Below are positions 1 through 6,671 of a stretch of 10,033 bases of DNA, piece after piece. The DNA is from Azonexus sp. Lineage in GTDB: Bacteria > Pseudomonadota > Gammaproteobacteria > Burkholderiales > Rhodocyclaceae. The translations under genes were made by a program, and so were the position numbers. The DNA is taken from contig JAKLLI010000042.1 in NCBI GenBank assembly GCA_023150195.1, positions 1 through 10,033 on the forward strand. The letters run 5' to 3'. The first letter of the stretch is position 1. The number at the start of each line of letters is the position of its first letter. The notes under the pieces were generated by a model. The model made no database searches and was not told where the DNA came from. It was given only the letters and a program-made list of their open reading frames with translations.

Positions 1-179
1 TCGACTTCATCCATGCTGCCGATGCGGTACCACACCATGTGGACAGCGGTTGGGGCGCGGTGGTCTTCCTTGACGATGACCTTGATGCCGTTGCCGAGCG
101 TGGTTTCATACGGATTGGCCAAGGCTGCGGTTGACAGGCCGGCAGAGAGCAAAACGGGGAGCAGGTATCGCATGATCAT
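1..179 (-). CDS. M16 (pitrilysin-type) zinc peptidase, N-terminal fragment cut by the window edge
   Basis: Only the first 59 or so residues are visible; the gene runs off the left edge. A short hydrophobic signal peptide with an AxA-type end (TAALA, then NPYE) suggests export to the periplasm. The mature start, with ETTLGNGIKVIVKEDHRAPTA followed by VWYRIGSMDE, is the typical opening of M16 family peptidases, where a lead-in strand precedes the inverted zinc motif HxxEH. That motif would lie just beyond the edge, so activity cannot be judged. The start could be the ATG at 179 or the one at 173, two codons in. Neither has a good ribosome binding site; a weak AGAAAG lies 12 bases before the first. 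The gene is divergent from ftsY. Family assignment is by recognition of this N-terminal pattern. Confidence 0.8.
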   Translation of the reverse strand, partial: MIMRYLLPVLLSAGLSTAALANPYETTLGNGIKVIVKEDHRAPTAVHMVWYRIGSMDEV

Positions 180-196
180 GGGCGTTGGGGGCTTTC

Positions 197-205
197 TGCT
201 AGAAT
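197..205 (+). promoter_or_regulatory. Candidate extended -10 promoter for ftsY-ftsE-ftsX
   Basis: TGCTAGAAT fits the extended -10 pattern TGnTATAAT with one mismatch. No good -35 lies 16 to 18 bases upstream, which is tolerable for extended -10 promoters. Transcription would begin near 212 and give a leader of about 77 bases before ftsY. This is inference from the motif alone. Confidence 0.35.
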
Positions 206-245
206 TCGATGCTGTTTTTGCAGTATTCCGGGCGGCATCTTAACG

Positions 246-266
246 GCTGACCGCCTGCCTGTCAGC
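246..266 (+). repeat. Inverted repeat (hairpin) in the ftsY leader
   Basis: GCTGAC and GTCAGC form a perfect 6-base-pair stem around a 9-base loop, ending 22 bases before the ftsY ATG. There is no T tract, so it is not a typical intrinsic terminator. It could be a leader hairpin, an operator or chance. Confidence 0.4.
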
Positions 267-288
267 AAGGCCTGAGACTTCAATTCCC

Positions 289-1263
289 ATGTTCAGTTTC
301 CTGAAAAAATCCACTTCCGATGCCACGCCGGCCACGCCGGCGCCCGAAAACGCCGCGCCCAGCTGGCGTGAGCGCCTGTTCAAAGGGCTGGCAAAAACCC
401 GCGCCCAACTGGGGGGCAAGCTCAAGTCGCTGTTCTCCCGAGGCAAGGTGGACGATGAACTGCTGGAGGAACTTGAAACCCTGTTGTTGACCAGCGATGT
501 TGGCCTTGAAGCCACGACCTATCTGCTCGATCAGCTCAAGCTCGCGGCCAAACGCGACAAGCTGGAAACGCCCGAGGCCATCCAGAAGGCGCTCTCCGAT
601 GCGCTGCTGACCATTCTCCAGCCGCTTGAACAGCCGCTGGATGTAAGCACCCACTCGCCTTACGTGATCATGATTGCCGGGGTGAACGGTGCGGGTAAGA
701 CCACTTCCATCGGTAAACTGGCCAAATACTTCCAGAATCAGGGCAAGAGCGTGCTGCTGGCGGCAGGTGACACTTTCCGCGCCGCAGCCCGTGAGCAATT
801 GCAAACCTGGGGCGAACGCAACAATGTCACTGTGATCTCCCAGGAATCCGGCGATCCGGCCGCGGTCATTTTTGATGCCATTTCTGCCGCCAAGGCGCGC
901 GGCATCGACATCGTGCTGGCCGATACCGCCGGCCGCCTGCCGACGCAACTCCACTTGATGGAAGAAATTGCCAAGGTGCGCCGCGTGATCCAGAAAGTGG
1001 TGCCCGAGGGGCCGCACGAAACCCTGCTCGTACTCGATGCCAACATCGGTCAAAACGCCCTGCAGCAGGTCAAGGCTTTCGACAAGGCGATTCAGGTCAG
1101 CGGGCTGGTCGTGACCAAGCTCGACGGTTCCGCCAAAGGCGGCGTGGTGGCGGCGATTGCTCGCCAATGTCCCAAGCCGATCCGTTTTATCGGGGTGGGC
1201 GAGCAGATCGACGATCTGCGTCCCTTCTCCGCCAAAGATTTCGTCGACGCCCTGTTCGAATGA
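289..1263 (+). CDS. ftsY: Signal recognition particle receptor FtsY
   Basis: This is the SRP receptor GTPase (324 aa), which docks SRP-bound ribosomes at the inner membrane so that membrane proteins reach SecYEG. The full NG domain is visible: the helical N part from about residue 50, the P-loop GVNGAGKTT at 131-139, DTFRAAAREQL from 161, DTAGR from 212, TKLDGSAKGG from 276, and the C-terminal GVGEQIDDLRPF that closes the G domain. The N-terminus (MFSFLKK, then an Ala/Pro-rich stretch and a basic segment) is short. The long acidic A domain of E. coli FtsY (about 500 aa in total) is missing, as in many other bacteria. The ribosome binding site is weak (TGAGA about 11 bases upstream). The stop codon overlaps the ftsE start in ATGA, giving the conserved ftsYEX order. 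Confidence 0.97.
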   Translation: MFSFLKKSTSDATPATPAPENAAPSWRERLFKGLAKTRAQLGGKLKSLFSRGKVDDELLEELETLLLTSDVGLEATTYLLDQLKLAAKRDKLETPEAIQKALSDALLTILQPLEQPLDVSTHSPYVIMIAGVNGAGKTTSIGKLAKYFQNQGKSVLLAAGDTFRAAAREQLQTWGERNNVTVISQESGDPAAVIFDAISAAKARGIDIVLADTAGRLPTQLHLMEEIAKVRRVIQKVVPEGPHETLLVLDANIGQNALQQVKAFDKAIQVSGLVVTKLDGSAKGGVVAAIARQCPKPIRFIGVGEQIDDLRPFSAKDFVDALFE

Positions 1264-1910
1264 TTGTCGCCAGCCATCTCGGCAAACGCTATCCCGGCGG
1301 CTACGAGGCCGTCAGCGATGCCAGCTTTGTCATCGACGCCGGGCAGATGGTGCTGGTCACCGGCCACAGCGGCGCCGGCAAGACCACCCTGATCAAGTTG
1401 ATTGCCTCCATCGAGCGGCCCACCTCGGGCAGCCTGGTGGTGAATGGGCAAAACCTGTCGGCCCTGCGCCGCAGTGCGCTGCCCTATGTCCGCCGCCATT
1501 TCGGCATGGTGTTTCAGGACCAGAAGCTGCTGTTTGATCGCAGCGTGCTCGACAATGTGCTGCTGCCGCTGCAAATCGTCGGGCTGCCGCACCGCGAAGC
1601 TACCCGCCGGGCGCAGGCAGCCCTCGACAAGGTTGGCCTGCTGGCCCGCGAAAAGGCCCGGCCCATTGCCCTCTCCGGCGGCGAGCAGCAGCGGCTGGCG
1701 ATTGCCCGGGCGGTGGTCAACCGACCGACCGTGCTGGTCGCAGATGAGCCTACGGCCAATCTGGATCGTGAATCCGCCACCGATATCCTGGAAATCTTTG
1801 CCGACTTCCATCGGGTCGGCGTGACCGTGGTGGTGGCCACCCATGATCAAGCCTGGGTGGAACGTTGCGCCCCCCATGTCCTGCGTCTGGATCACGGGAG
1901 ACTGGTATGA
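1260..1910 (+). CDS. ftsE: Cell division ATP-binding protein FtsE
   Basis: FtsE is the ABC ATPase of the FtsEX complex (216 aa, near the usual 220 or so). It acts on the cytoplasmic face of the divisome and drives FtsX to activate septal wall hydrolases through periplasmic partners such as EnvC. Motifs seen: Walker A GHSGAGKTT at 35-43, Q-loop VFQDQKLL, ABC signature LSGGEQQR at 138-145, Walker B VLVADEPT at 158-165 and the switch histidine in ATHD (H195). The start was set at the ATG overlapping the ftsY stop (ATGA) because MIVASHLGKRYPGG matches the FtsE opening; an in-frame ATG at 1167 lies inside ftsY and is not used. The gene carries the ribosome binding site of ftsX near its end. Confidence 0.97.
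   Translation: MIVASHLGKRYPGGYEAVSDASFVIDAGQMVLVTGHSGAGKTTLIKLIASIERPTSGSLVVNGQNLSALRRSALPYVRRHFGMVFQDQKLLFDRSVLDNVLLPLQIVGLPHREATRRAQAALDKVGLLAREKARPIALSGGEQQRLAIARAVVNRPTVLVADEPTANLDRESATDILEIFADFHRVGVTVVVATHDQAWVERCAPHVLRLDHGRLV
1896..1900 (+). promoter_or_regulatory. Ribosome binding site of ftsX inside ftsE
   Basis: GGGAG lies six bases before the ATG at 1907. It sets that ATG, rather than the in-frame upstream ATG at 1865, as the start of ftsX, and it agrees with the ATGA overlap with the ftsE stop. Confidence 0.6.
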
Positions 1911-2806
1911 ATGCCTGGCTGACCCAGCACCGCGCGGCCATGGTCGCGGCCTTGCGGCGTCTTGTCGCTGCCCCCTTCAATACCCTGCTGTCGCTGCTCG
2001 CCATCGGCATCACGCTGACCCTGCCGGCACTGGGTTATGTGGTGCTCGATAATCTGCGCGAACTGGGCAATAGCGCTTCCGGCGTCCAGCAGATCAGCGT
2101 GTTCATGGCGAACGGTGCCAGCCGGAACGAGGTGGAGGCCATTGAAAAACGGCTGCAGGCACTGTCGACCGTGCGCACCCGGTTCGTGTCCCGGGATGAG
2201 GCGCTCAAACACCTGCAGCAAAGCGAAGGCATGGCCGATCTGGTGGCCAGCTTGCCGTCGAATCCGCTACCCGATGCCTTTATCGTCGAGCCGGCAGACA
2301 GCACGCCGGCCAATCTGGAAAAGCTCAAGGCACAGTTTGCCGCCTGGCCGAAGGTCGCGCACGTACAACTGGATTCCGCCTGGGTGGCCCGTTTCGACGC
2401 CTTCCTGCGGTTGGGCAAACTCGCCCTGCTGACTTTGGCCGGACTGATTGGTGCCGGATTGGTCGCTGTCACCTTTGGCACGATCCGCTTGCAGGTCGTG
2501 GCGCAGTCCGCCGAAATCGAGCTGGCGCGGATGATCGGCGCCACCGATGCCTTTATCCGCCGTCCCTTCTACTATTTCGGCGCCTTGCAGGGCGCTTTGG
2601 GCGGCTTGCTGGGGGCGGCCCTGGTGGTCGGTGCCATGCAGCTTTTGTCCCCTCCGGTCGGGGAGTTGGCAGCACTGTATGGCGGCAGCTTTGTCCTGCA
2701 TCCGCCGGGCGGGCTGGAAATTGCGGCCCTCAGTGCCATCGGCGCCGTGCTGGGCTGGCTGGGGGCGCAGTTGTCGGTGAGTCTGTCGCTGCGCAATTTC
2801 GACTGA
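1907..2806 (+). CDS. ftsX: Cell division protein FtsX, permease-like subunit
   Basis: FtsX is the membrane partner of FtsE (299 aa from the chosen start). The expected plan is seen: a cytoplasmic N-terminus, TM1 at about 25-47, a large periplasmic loop (the ECD, about 50-168) that in the family contacts wall-hydrolase activators, then TM2 at about 170-192, TM3 at about 222-246 and TM4 at about 268-290. The cytoplasmic stretch between TM2 and TM3 has the family pattern IELARMIGATDAFIRRPF. FtsX does not transport a substrate; it passes the FtsE ATPase cycle to the periplasm. The start overlaps the ftsE stop (ATGA). The stop abuts the stop of the convergent permease gene with no base between. 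rpoH, which follows ftsX in E. coli, is not here. Confidence 0.95.
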   Translation: MNAWLTQHRAAMVAALRRLVAAPFNTLLSLLAIGITLTLPALGYVVLDNLRELGNSASGVQQISVFMANGASRNEVEAIEKRLQALSTVRTRFVSRDEALKHLQQSEGMADLVASLPSNPLPDAFIVEPADSTPANLEKLKAQFAAWPKVAHVQLDSAWVARFDAFLRLGKLALLTLAGLIGAGLVAVTFGTIRLQVVAQSAEIELARMIGATDAFIRRPFYYFGALQGALGGLLGAALVVGAMQLLSPPVGELAALYGGSFVLHPPGGLEIAALSAIGAVLGWLGAQLSVSLSLRNFD

Positions 2807-4042
2807 TCAAGCGGGTCGACCGGCGCACGCTAGGGTGATGAGCAGCGTCATCACCGTGACCGGAATGCCGATGCGTGCATGCGTTCGCCAGTCGATTGCA
2901 ATGCCGTGGCGTCCCGCCAGATCGACCACGATCAGGTTGGCGATCGAACCGACCAGTAACAGATTGCCGGCGAGTGTGCTGACCAGCGCCAGCAGGGTGC
3001 CCGCTGCCTCACCCTGGAGATGCGGCAAGAGCAGCATTACCGCGGGAACGTTCGAGACCAGATTGGAGAGCAGGGCGCCGACCAGCGTCAGGGTGTGCTG
3101 ATCGGCCAGATGAAATCCGGCCTCGGCGGCCCGGCGTACCGCCTCGGCGGCCAGCCCGGTCTCCGCAAAGGCCCGATTGACCACAAACAGGCCAATGAAC
3201 AGCACCAGCAGTTCCCAATCCACAAAGCCCATGACGTGGCTGGAATGAAAGCGGCGCGAAAGCAGCAACACCCCGGCACCCACCAGTGCCGCGACTTCGC
3301 GTGGCCAGTCGGTGAGCAGGAAAATCACCATCAACGCGCCTGCGATCAGCAGGCCTTTGGCCGTTTGCAGGCAGTCGAAATCCGGCAGTTTTTCGCTGTC
3401 GACCGTTGCCGTCGGCAGGGTGAGTGCCGGTGCCGGAACAAAGGCCAGCCAGGCCCAGAGCGCGGTCAGTGAGAGCACAACCGGCGGCAGGGCGTGGATC
3501 AGATAGTCGCTGAAGGACAACTGCAGCATGGCGCCGATCAGCATGTTCTGGGGGTTGCCGATCAGGGTGGCGGCGGAACCGATATTGGCCGCGCAGGCCA
3601 GACCGATGAGGAAGCTCGCCGGATTCAGGCCGCGTTCGATGCAGAGGCGGGCGACCACGGGCGTCATCGCGAGGCAGACGATGTCGTTCGAGAAAATGGC
3701 CGAAAGCCCCCCCGCCGAGGCAATCAGCACGGCGAGCAGCGGCTTCTCGGAAAGCGGCAGGGCGCCGATGCGCCGGGTCAGCGCGGTATAGAAGCCGCCG
3801 AGGCGCATTTGGGCCGAGACGACCATGAAGGCGAAGAGCAAGAGCACGGTGGGCAGATGCACGGCGCGGGCGGCGGCTTCGGTCGTGAGGGCGCCGCTGC
3901 CGACCACGGCAATCCCGCCGAGCAGGGCGACGCCGCTGCGATCCAGCTTGAGCCGGGGCAGGCCGCCCAGAAACATCCCGATATAGACCACCGCAAAAAT
4001 GACGGCCACCGTGGCCGTCTGCGGCAGAGGCAAGTCGCTCAT
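2807..4042 (-). CDS. ArsB/SLC13-like (ion transporter superfamily) permease
   Basis: This is an inner-membrane permease of 411 aa with about 10 to 12 hydrophobic segments. Two related halves are visible. The first has the re-entrant motif AIFSNDIVCLAMTPVV (115-130) followed by AANIGSAATLIGNPQNMLIG (151-170). The second has LLSNLVSNVPAVMLLLP (324-340) followed by STLAGNLLLVGSIANLIVVD (355-374). This inverted-repeat layout with SN and GxxxxxIGNPQN motifs is known from the IT superfamily (ArsB, CitMHS, NhaD, SLC13), whose members move anions, carboxylates, arsenite or Na+/H+. The substrate cannot be told from sequence; no ars genes are near, so an arsenite role has no support here. Its ATG overlaps the stop of the NamZ-like gene (ATGA), so it is probably translated from the same message. 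Confidence 0.85.
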   Translation of the reverse strand: MSDLPLPQTATVAVIFAVVYIGMFLGGLPRLKLDRSGVALLGGIAVVGSGALTTEAAARAVHLPTVLLLFAFMVVSAQMRLGGFYTALTRRIGALPLSEKPLLAVLIASAGGLSAIFSNDIVCLAMTPVVARLCIERGLNPASFLIGLACAANIGSAATLIGNPQNMLIGAMLQLSFSDYLIHALPPVVLSLTALWAWLAFVPAPALTLPTATVDSEKLPDFDCLQTAKGLLIAGALMVIFLLTDWPREVAALVGAGVLLLSRRFHSSHVMGFVDWELLVLFIGLFVVNRAFAETGLAAEAVRRAAEAGFHLADQHTLTLVGALLSNLVSNVPAVMLLLPHLQGEAAGTLLALVSTLAGNLLLVGSIANLIVVDLAGRHGIAIDWRTHARIGIPVTVMTLLITLACAGRPA

Positions 4043-5259
4043 CCGCGGTAGATCAGGAAGGCTTCACGCGCTGCAGTCCACGCTGCTTCATCGGGCAAAA
4101 CCAGTGCGTCCAGATCGTCCGGTGTCGAAAGGGGCGCATCCACCCATTCCCGCAGCAGTGGGGAGCCATTGATCAGGTCGATGGCCAGACGGTCAAATTC
4201 GTATTCGTAGCCAAAGTCCCGCCACAAGGCATAGTCGGGATAGCGGCGGCGGATGGCCTTGAAGGCCAGCGCCTGAATGCGCCAGGGCCGGAAGGCCGCG
4301 TGGTCGTAGTACGGGCCTTCGCAGTGAATTTGCACGCCGTGATTGAGCTTGCCGGCGTGCTTGTGGAAGGTGGGTTCAAACCAGATTTCGCGCAATTTGC
4401 AGCCGGCCAGCCAGTGCGGTGCCAGCGACTGCATGTCGGCGATGACGGCGCGGGCATCGATATCCGGTGCGCCAAAAATTTCCAGCGGTCGCGTCGTGCC
4501 TCGGCCTTCGGAGAGTGTTGCCCCTTCGAGCATGACGGTGCCGGCATAGGCGCGGGCCATCCACAGATTGGGGGCGTTGGGGCTGGGGTTGACCCAGGTG
4601 CGTTCGCCCAGGGGCCAGCCAAATCCGGGCGCCTGTTCGGGCTGCCAGCCGGTCATTTCAATGATGCGGTAGTCCACATCCAGCCCCAGCGTGGCGATGA
4701 ACCAGTGGCCGAGCTCACCCATGGTCAGGCCGTGACGCATCGGCATTGGTCCGGCGCCGACAAAGCTTTCCCAGCCGGCGCGCAAGGTCAGCCCTTCCAC
4801 CGGGCGGCCAGCCGGATTGGGGCGGTCCAGCACCCATACCGATTTGCCATGACGGGCCGCGGCTTCCAGCACGTAGCGCAAGGTGGTGATGAAGGTGTAG
4901 ATGCGGCAGCCCAGATCCTGAAGGTCCACCAGCAGGACATCGAAGCTGTCCATCATCGCGTCGGTGGGCCGGCGAACCTCGCCGTAGAGACTAAAAATCG
5001 GAATGCCGAATTGCGGATCGACAAAATCCGGGGATTCCACCATGTTGTCCTGCTTGTCGCCCTTGATGCCGTGCTGCGGGCCGAAGGCGGCGGTCAGCTT
5101 GAGATCGGGCAGGGCGGCCAGCGCATCCAGGCTGTGGGTCAGATCGGCGGTGACCGAGGCCGGATGGGCGAGCAGGGCGAGGCGGCGTCCGGCAAGGGGC
5201 GCACGCAGGGTTGGATCGGCAAGCAGGCGGTCAATGCCGAACTGGAGTGAAGAGGTCAT
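4039..5259 (-). CDS. NamZ-like protein (DUF1343; exo-beta-N-acetylmuramidase family GH171)
   Basis: The 406 aa protein matches the DUF1343/YbbC family, whose B. subtilis member NamZ removes MurNAc from the non-reducing end of wall glycan fragments. Visible family blocks: RRLALLAHPAS (25-35), GPQHGIKGDKQDNM (60-73), PIFSLYGEVRRPT (87-99), DVLLVDLQDLGCRIYTFITT (107-126), VLDRPNPAGRPVEG (143-156), and TVMLEGATLSEGRGTTRP (241-258) running into LEIFGAPDID. No signal peptide is seen, so it should be cytoplasmic and suited to recycling rather than attack on the sacculus. One oddity is Q62 in PQHG, where I recall Glu (PEHG) in characterised relatives; this could mark a subfamily. It sits between a DOMON-like gene and a permease, overlapping both by ATGA. 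Family is confident; enzyme activity is inferred. Confidence 0.85.
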   Translation of the reverse strand: MTSSLQFGIDRLLADPTLRAPLAGRRLALLAHPASVTADLTHSLDALAALPDLKLTAAFGPQHGIKGDKQDNMVESPDFVDPQFGIPIFSLYGEVRRPTDAMMDSFDVLLVDLQDLGCRIYTFITTLRYVLEAAARHGKSVWVLDRPNPAGRPVEGLTLRAGWESFVGAGPMPMRHGLTMGELGHWFIATLGLDVDYRIIEMTGWQPEQAPGFGWPLGERTWVNPSPNAPNLWMARAYAGTVMLEGATLSEGRGTTRPLEIFGAPDIDARAVIADMQSLAPHWLAGCKLREIWFEPTFHKHAGKLNHGVQIHCEGPYYDHAAFRPWRIQALAFKAIRRRYPDYALWRDFGYEYEFDRLAIDLINGSPLLREWVDAPLSTPDDLDALVLPDEAAWTAAREAFLIYRG

Positions 5260-5789
5260 GGTCGGGCGAGTGTCAGAATGAAGCTGTTACGCTGATGAAA
5301 GTCCGGCTGCGGGGCGGCATGATGAAGGGCCCAGTACTGCTTGCTGTCGTCGCGCAATTCGATCACGCAGGTGATGCACAGCTGTAAGGGAGCATCGCCC
5401 GGGAGCAGGCTGCGGTCGACGTTCGCCGAGAGCAAAAAACCGTCGCTGCTGCGGTCGACCGTGATGGTCGGCGGTTTTTCGGCAAGGAAAGGCCGGGCTT
5501 GCCGATAGTCAGCAAAGTCATAAACCGCCCAGGCACCAGACGGTGAGAAATTGAATTCCCGATAGGCCGACGTGTCGGGGCGGGCGATAAAGGCTTCACA
5601 ACAGGTGTGTTGCCACAGGCCATCCGCCGCCTGCGCCGGGCCAGCAGCTGGCAAGCGCAGCTGCGGGAACCCGTCGACCTGGTAATCCAGCTGCAAGCCG
5701 CCATCGTCCAGCCAGCGCCAGGTGAGCCGGATGTTGCCGGTTTGGGCGAATGGGCTCGGAAACGGGGTCAGGGTCAGCGGTGTATTCAT
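5256..5789 (-). CDS. DOMON-like domain protein
   Basis: This is a small protein of 177 aa with no signal peptide or membrane segment. It matches the DOMON-like family found in proteobacteria: a predicted beta-sandwich with the pattern LWQHTCCEAFI (58-68), YREFNFSPSGAWAVYDFADYR (from 76) and, near the end, YWALHH with PDFHQRNSFIL (about 152-171). DOMON folds bind sugars or haem in better-known proteins, but the function of this branch is not established and no ligand can be named. It is the first gene of the minus-strand unit, and its stop overlaps the start of the NamZ-like gene (ATGA). No clear ribosome binding site is visible. A TAAAGT at 5820-5815 on the minus strand could be a weak -10, but no good -35 goes with it. 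Confidence 0.75.
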   Translation of the reverse strand: MNTPLTLTPFPSPFAQTGNIRLTWRWLDDGGLQLDYQVDGFPQLRLPAAGPAQAADGLWQHTCCEAFIARPDTSAYREFNFSPSGAWAVYDFADYRQARPFLAEKPPTITVDRSSDGFLLSANVDRSLLPGDAPLQLCITCVIELRDDSKQYWALHHAAPQPDFHQRNSFILTLARP

Positions 5790-5857
5790 GCGTAGCGGGG
5801 TTCGGAGAGGGCGTACTTTACCCTTTCCCGGGCCCGCAATCGATGGTGGCGCTGACA

Positions 5858-5881
5858 GGGAAGCCGGCGGGTCGCCTTCCC
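5858..5881. repeat. Hairpin in the divergent spacer between the DOMON-like and SPOR genes
   Basis: GGGAA pairs with TTCCC and, after a GCC bulge on one side, GGCG pairs with CGCC around a GGT loop: nine pairs in all. No T tract follows on either strand. It lies upstream of both divergent genes and could be part of a leader of the minus-strand unit, or chance in GC-rich DNA. Confidence 0.35.
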
Positions 5882-5887
5882 CGGGGT

Positions 5888-5903
5888 GTCATGGTTTAAT
5901 GAC
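5888..5903 (+). promoter_or_regulatory. Candidate extended -10 promoter with overlapping dyad for the SPOR gene and coaE
   Basis: TGGTTTAAT at 5892-5900 fits the extended -10 pattern with one mismatch; no good -35 is seen. A dyad, GTCAT and ATGAC with a 6-base gap, is centred on this element, so a dimeric regulator could block it. Predicted transcription starts near 5907, about 75 bases before the TTG start at 5982. Inference from motifs only. Confidence 0.35.
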
Positions 5904-5970
5904 GGACTTGCAAACCGGGTGTCGGCTCAGGTCGGCTGTGAGCAGACCGGTCGCCTTTATTGATTGAAAC

Positions 5971-5974
5971 AGGA
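5971..5974 (+). promoter_or_regulatory. Ribosome binding site that fixes a TTG start
   Basis: AGGA lies seven bases before TTG at 5982. The other in-frame TTG at 5964 has no such site, and the ATG at 5974 is out of frame. This decides the start of the SPOR-domain gene. Confidence 0.55.
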
Positions 5975-5981
5975 TGACGGA

Positions 5982-6671
5982 TTGAAAGCCATCGTATTTT
6001 TGCTGGTGCTGGTCAACGTGCTCTTTTATGCCTGGGGGACCGGTGTGTTTGGCGGCAAGAGCCGCCCGGACGGCCTGCGGATTGACCAGCAGGTCAACCC
6101 GGACAGTGTTCGCGTTGTTTCCCGGGGTGAAGCGCCGGACGCTGCCAAGGTGCCGGAACCCGAGGCCGCGCCCGCGACGGAAGCGCCGCCTGCCCCGGCG
6201 GCCCCCAAAGCTGCCGAGCTGGCCTGCCTGTCCTGGAAATCGCTGTCGGTGGACATGGCGGATCGCGTGCTTTCCGAAGTGCGCAGCCGCTTCCCCGAGT
6301 TCAAGGTGACCCGGCTGGCAACGAATGGCGACGGTAACGGCTGGTGGGTGCACATTTCCTCCTTTGCCGACCGCGCGGCGGCACACAAGAAGGCGAGCGA
6401 GTTGCCGCGGTTTGGTGTCGAGGATTACTTCATCGTCGAGGATGGTGATCGCTACGCAATTTCCCTCGGCGTTTTCAATAGTGAAAAAGGGGCACGTGAT
6501 CGCCTCGCTGCGCTGCGCACCAAAGGCGTGCAGTCGGCCCGCATTGGCTTGAAGCCTGACCCGACCGGCACGGTAGGCCTGGAACTGCGCGGTCCCGCGC
6601 AATATGAGGACGCGCTGCGCGAAGTGCTGCCCACGCTGGCGCCCAAGCAAACCCCGCAATCCTGCGCATGA
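5982..6671 (+). CDS. SPOR-domain membrane protein, TTG start
   Basis: The 229 aa protein (from the chosen TTG) has one N-terminal membrane segment at about 3-22 (AIVFLLVLVNVLFYAWGTG), an Ala/Pro/Glu-rich linker at about 50-78, and a C-terminal SPOR-like domain at about 120-191 (WWVHISSFADRAAAHKKASE, then a gap, then YAISLGVFNSEKGARDRLAALRTKG). SPOR domains bind glycan strands stripped of stem peptides, which mark the division septum, so a periplasmic septal role is likely but inferred. Cysteines at 82 and 228 could pair. An in-frame TTG at 5964 would add six residues but lacks a ribosome binding site. The stop overlaps the coaE start (ATGA). In many proteobacteria pilD precedes coaE; here this gene holds that place. 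Confidence 0.8.
   Translation: MKAIVFLLVLVNVLFYAWGTGVFGGKSRPDGLRIDQQVNPDSVRVVSRGEAPDAAKVPEPEAAPATEAPPAPAAPKAAELACLSWKSLSVDMADRVLSEVRSRFPEFKVTRLATNGDGNGWWVHISSFADRAAAHKKASELPRFGVEDYFIVEDGDRYAISLGVFNSEKGARDRLAALRTKGVQSARIGLKPDPTGTVGLELRGPAQYEDALREVLPTLAPKQTPQSCA

Noticed and set aside
324..346. Short tandem repeat GCCACGCCG in the ftsY 5' part
   Set aside because: It encodes an Ala-Thr-Pro linker, has only two copies, and is normal for such linkers.
280..1167. Long open frame of 295 codons on the minus strand across ftsY
   Set aside because: It is antisense to a clear ftsY, has no recognisable domain, and reflects codon bias in GC-rich DNA.
1167..1259. Upstream in-frame extension of ftsE
   Set aside because: It lies wholly inside the ftsY end, and the FtsE family opening begins at the ATG at 1260.
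1865..1906. Upstream in-frame start for ftsX
   Set aside because: The ATG at 1907 has GGGAG six bases upstream and overlaps the ftsE stop; the added residues do not look like FtsX.
2812..2823. Palindrome GGTCGACC as a terminator after ftsX
   Set aside because: It is a short palindrome without loop or T tract and lies within the permease coding end.
4300..5250. Open frame of 316 codons on the + strand across the NamZ-like gene
   Set aside because: It is antisense to a well-supported family member, with a low-complexity Gly/Gln/Ala-rich product and no motif.
5889..6659. Open frame of 256 codons on the minus strand across the SPOR gene
   Set aside because: It is a shadow of the SPOR gene; the product has no recognisable fold and the + strand gene has clear domains and coupling to coaE.
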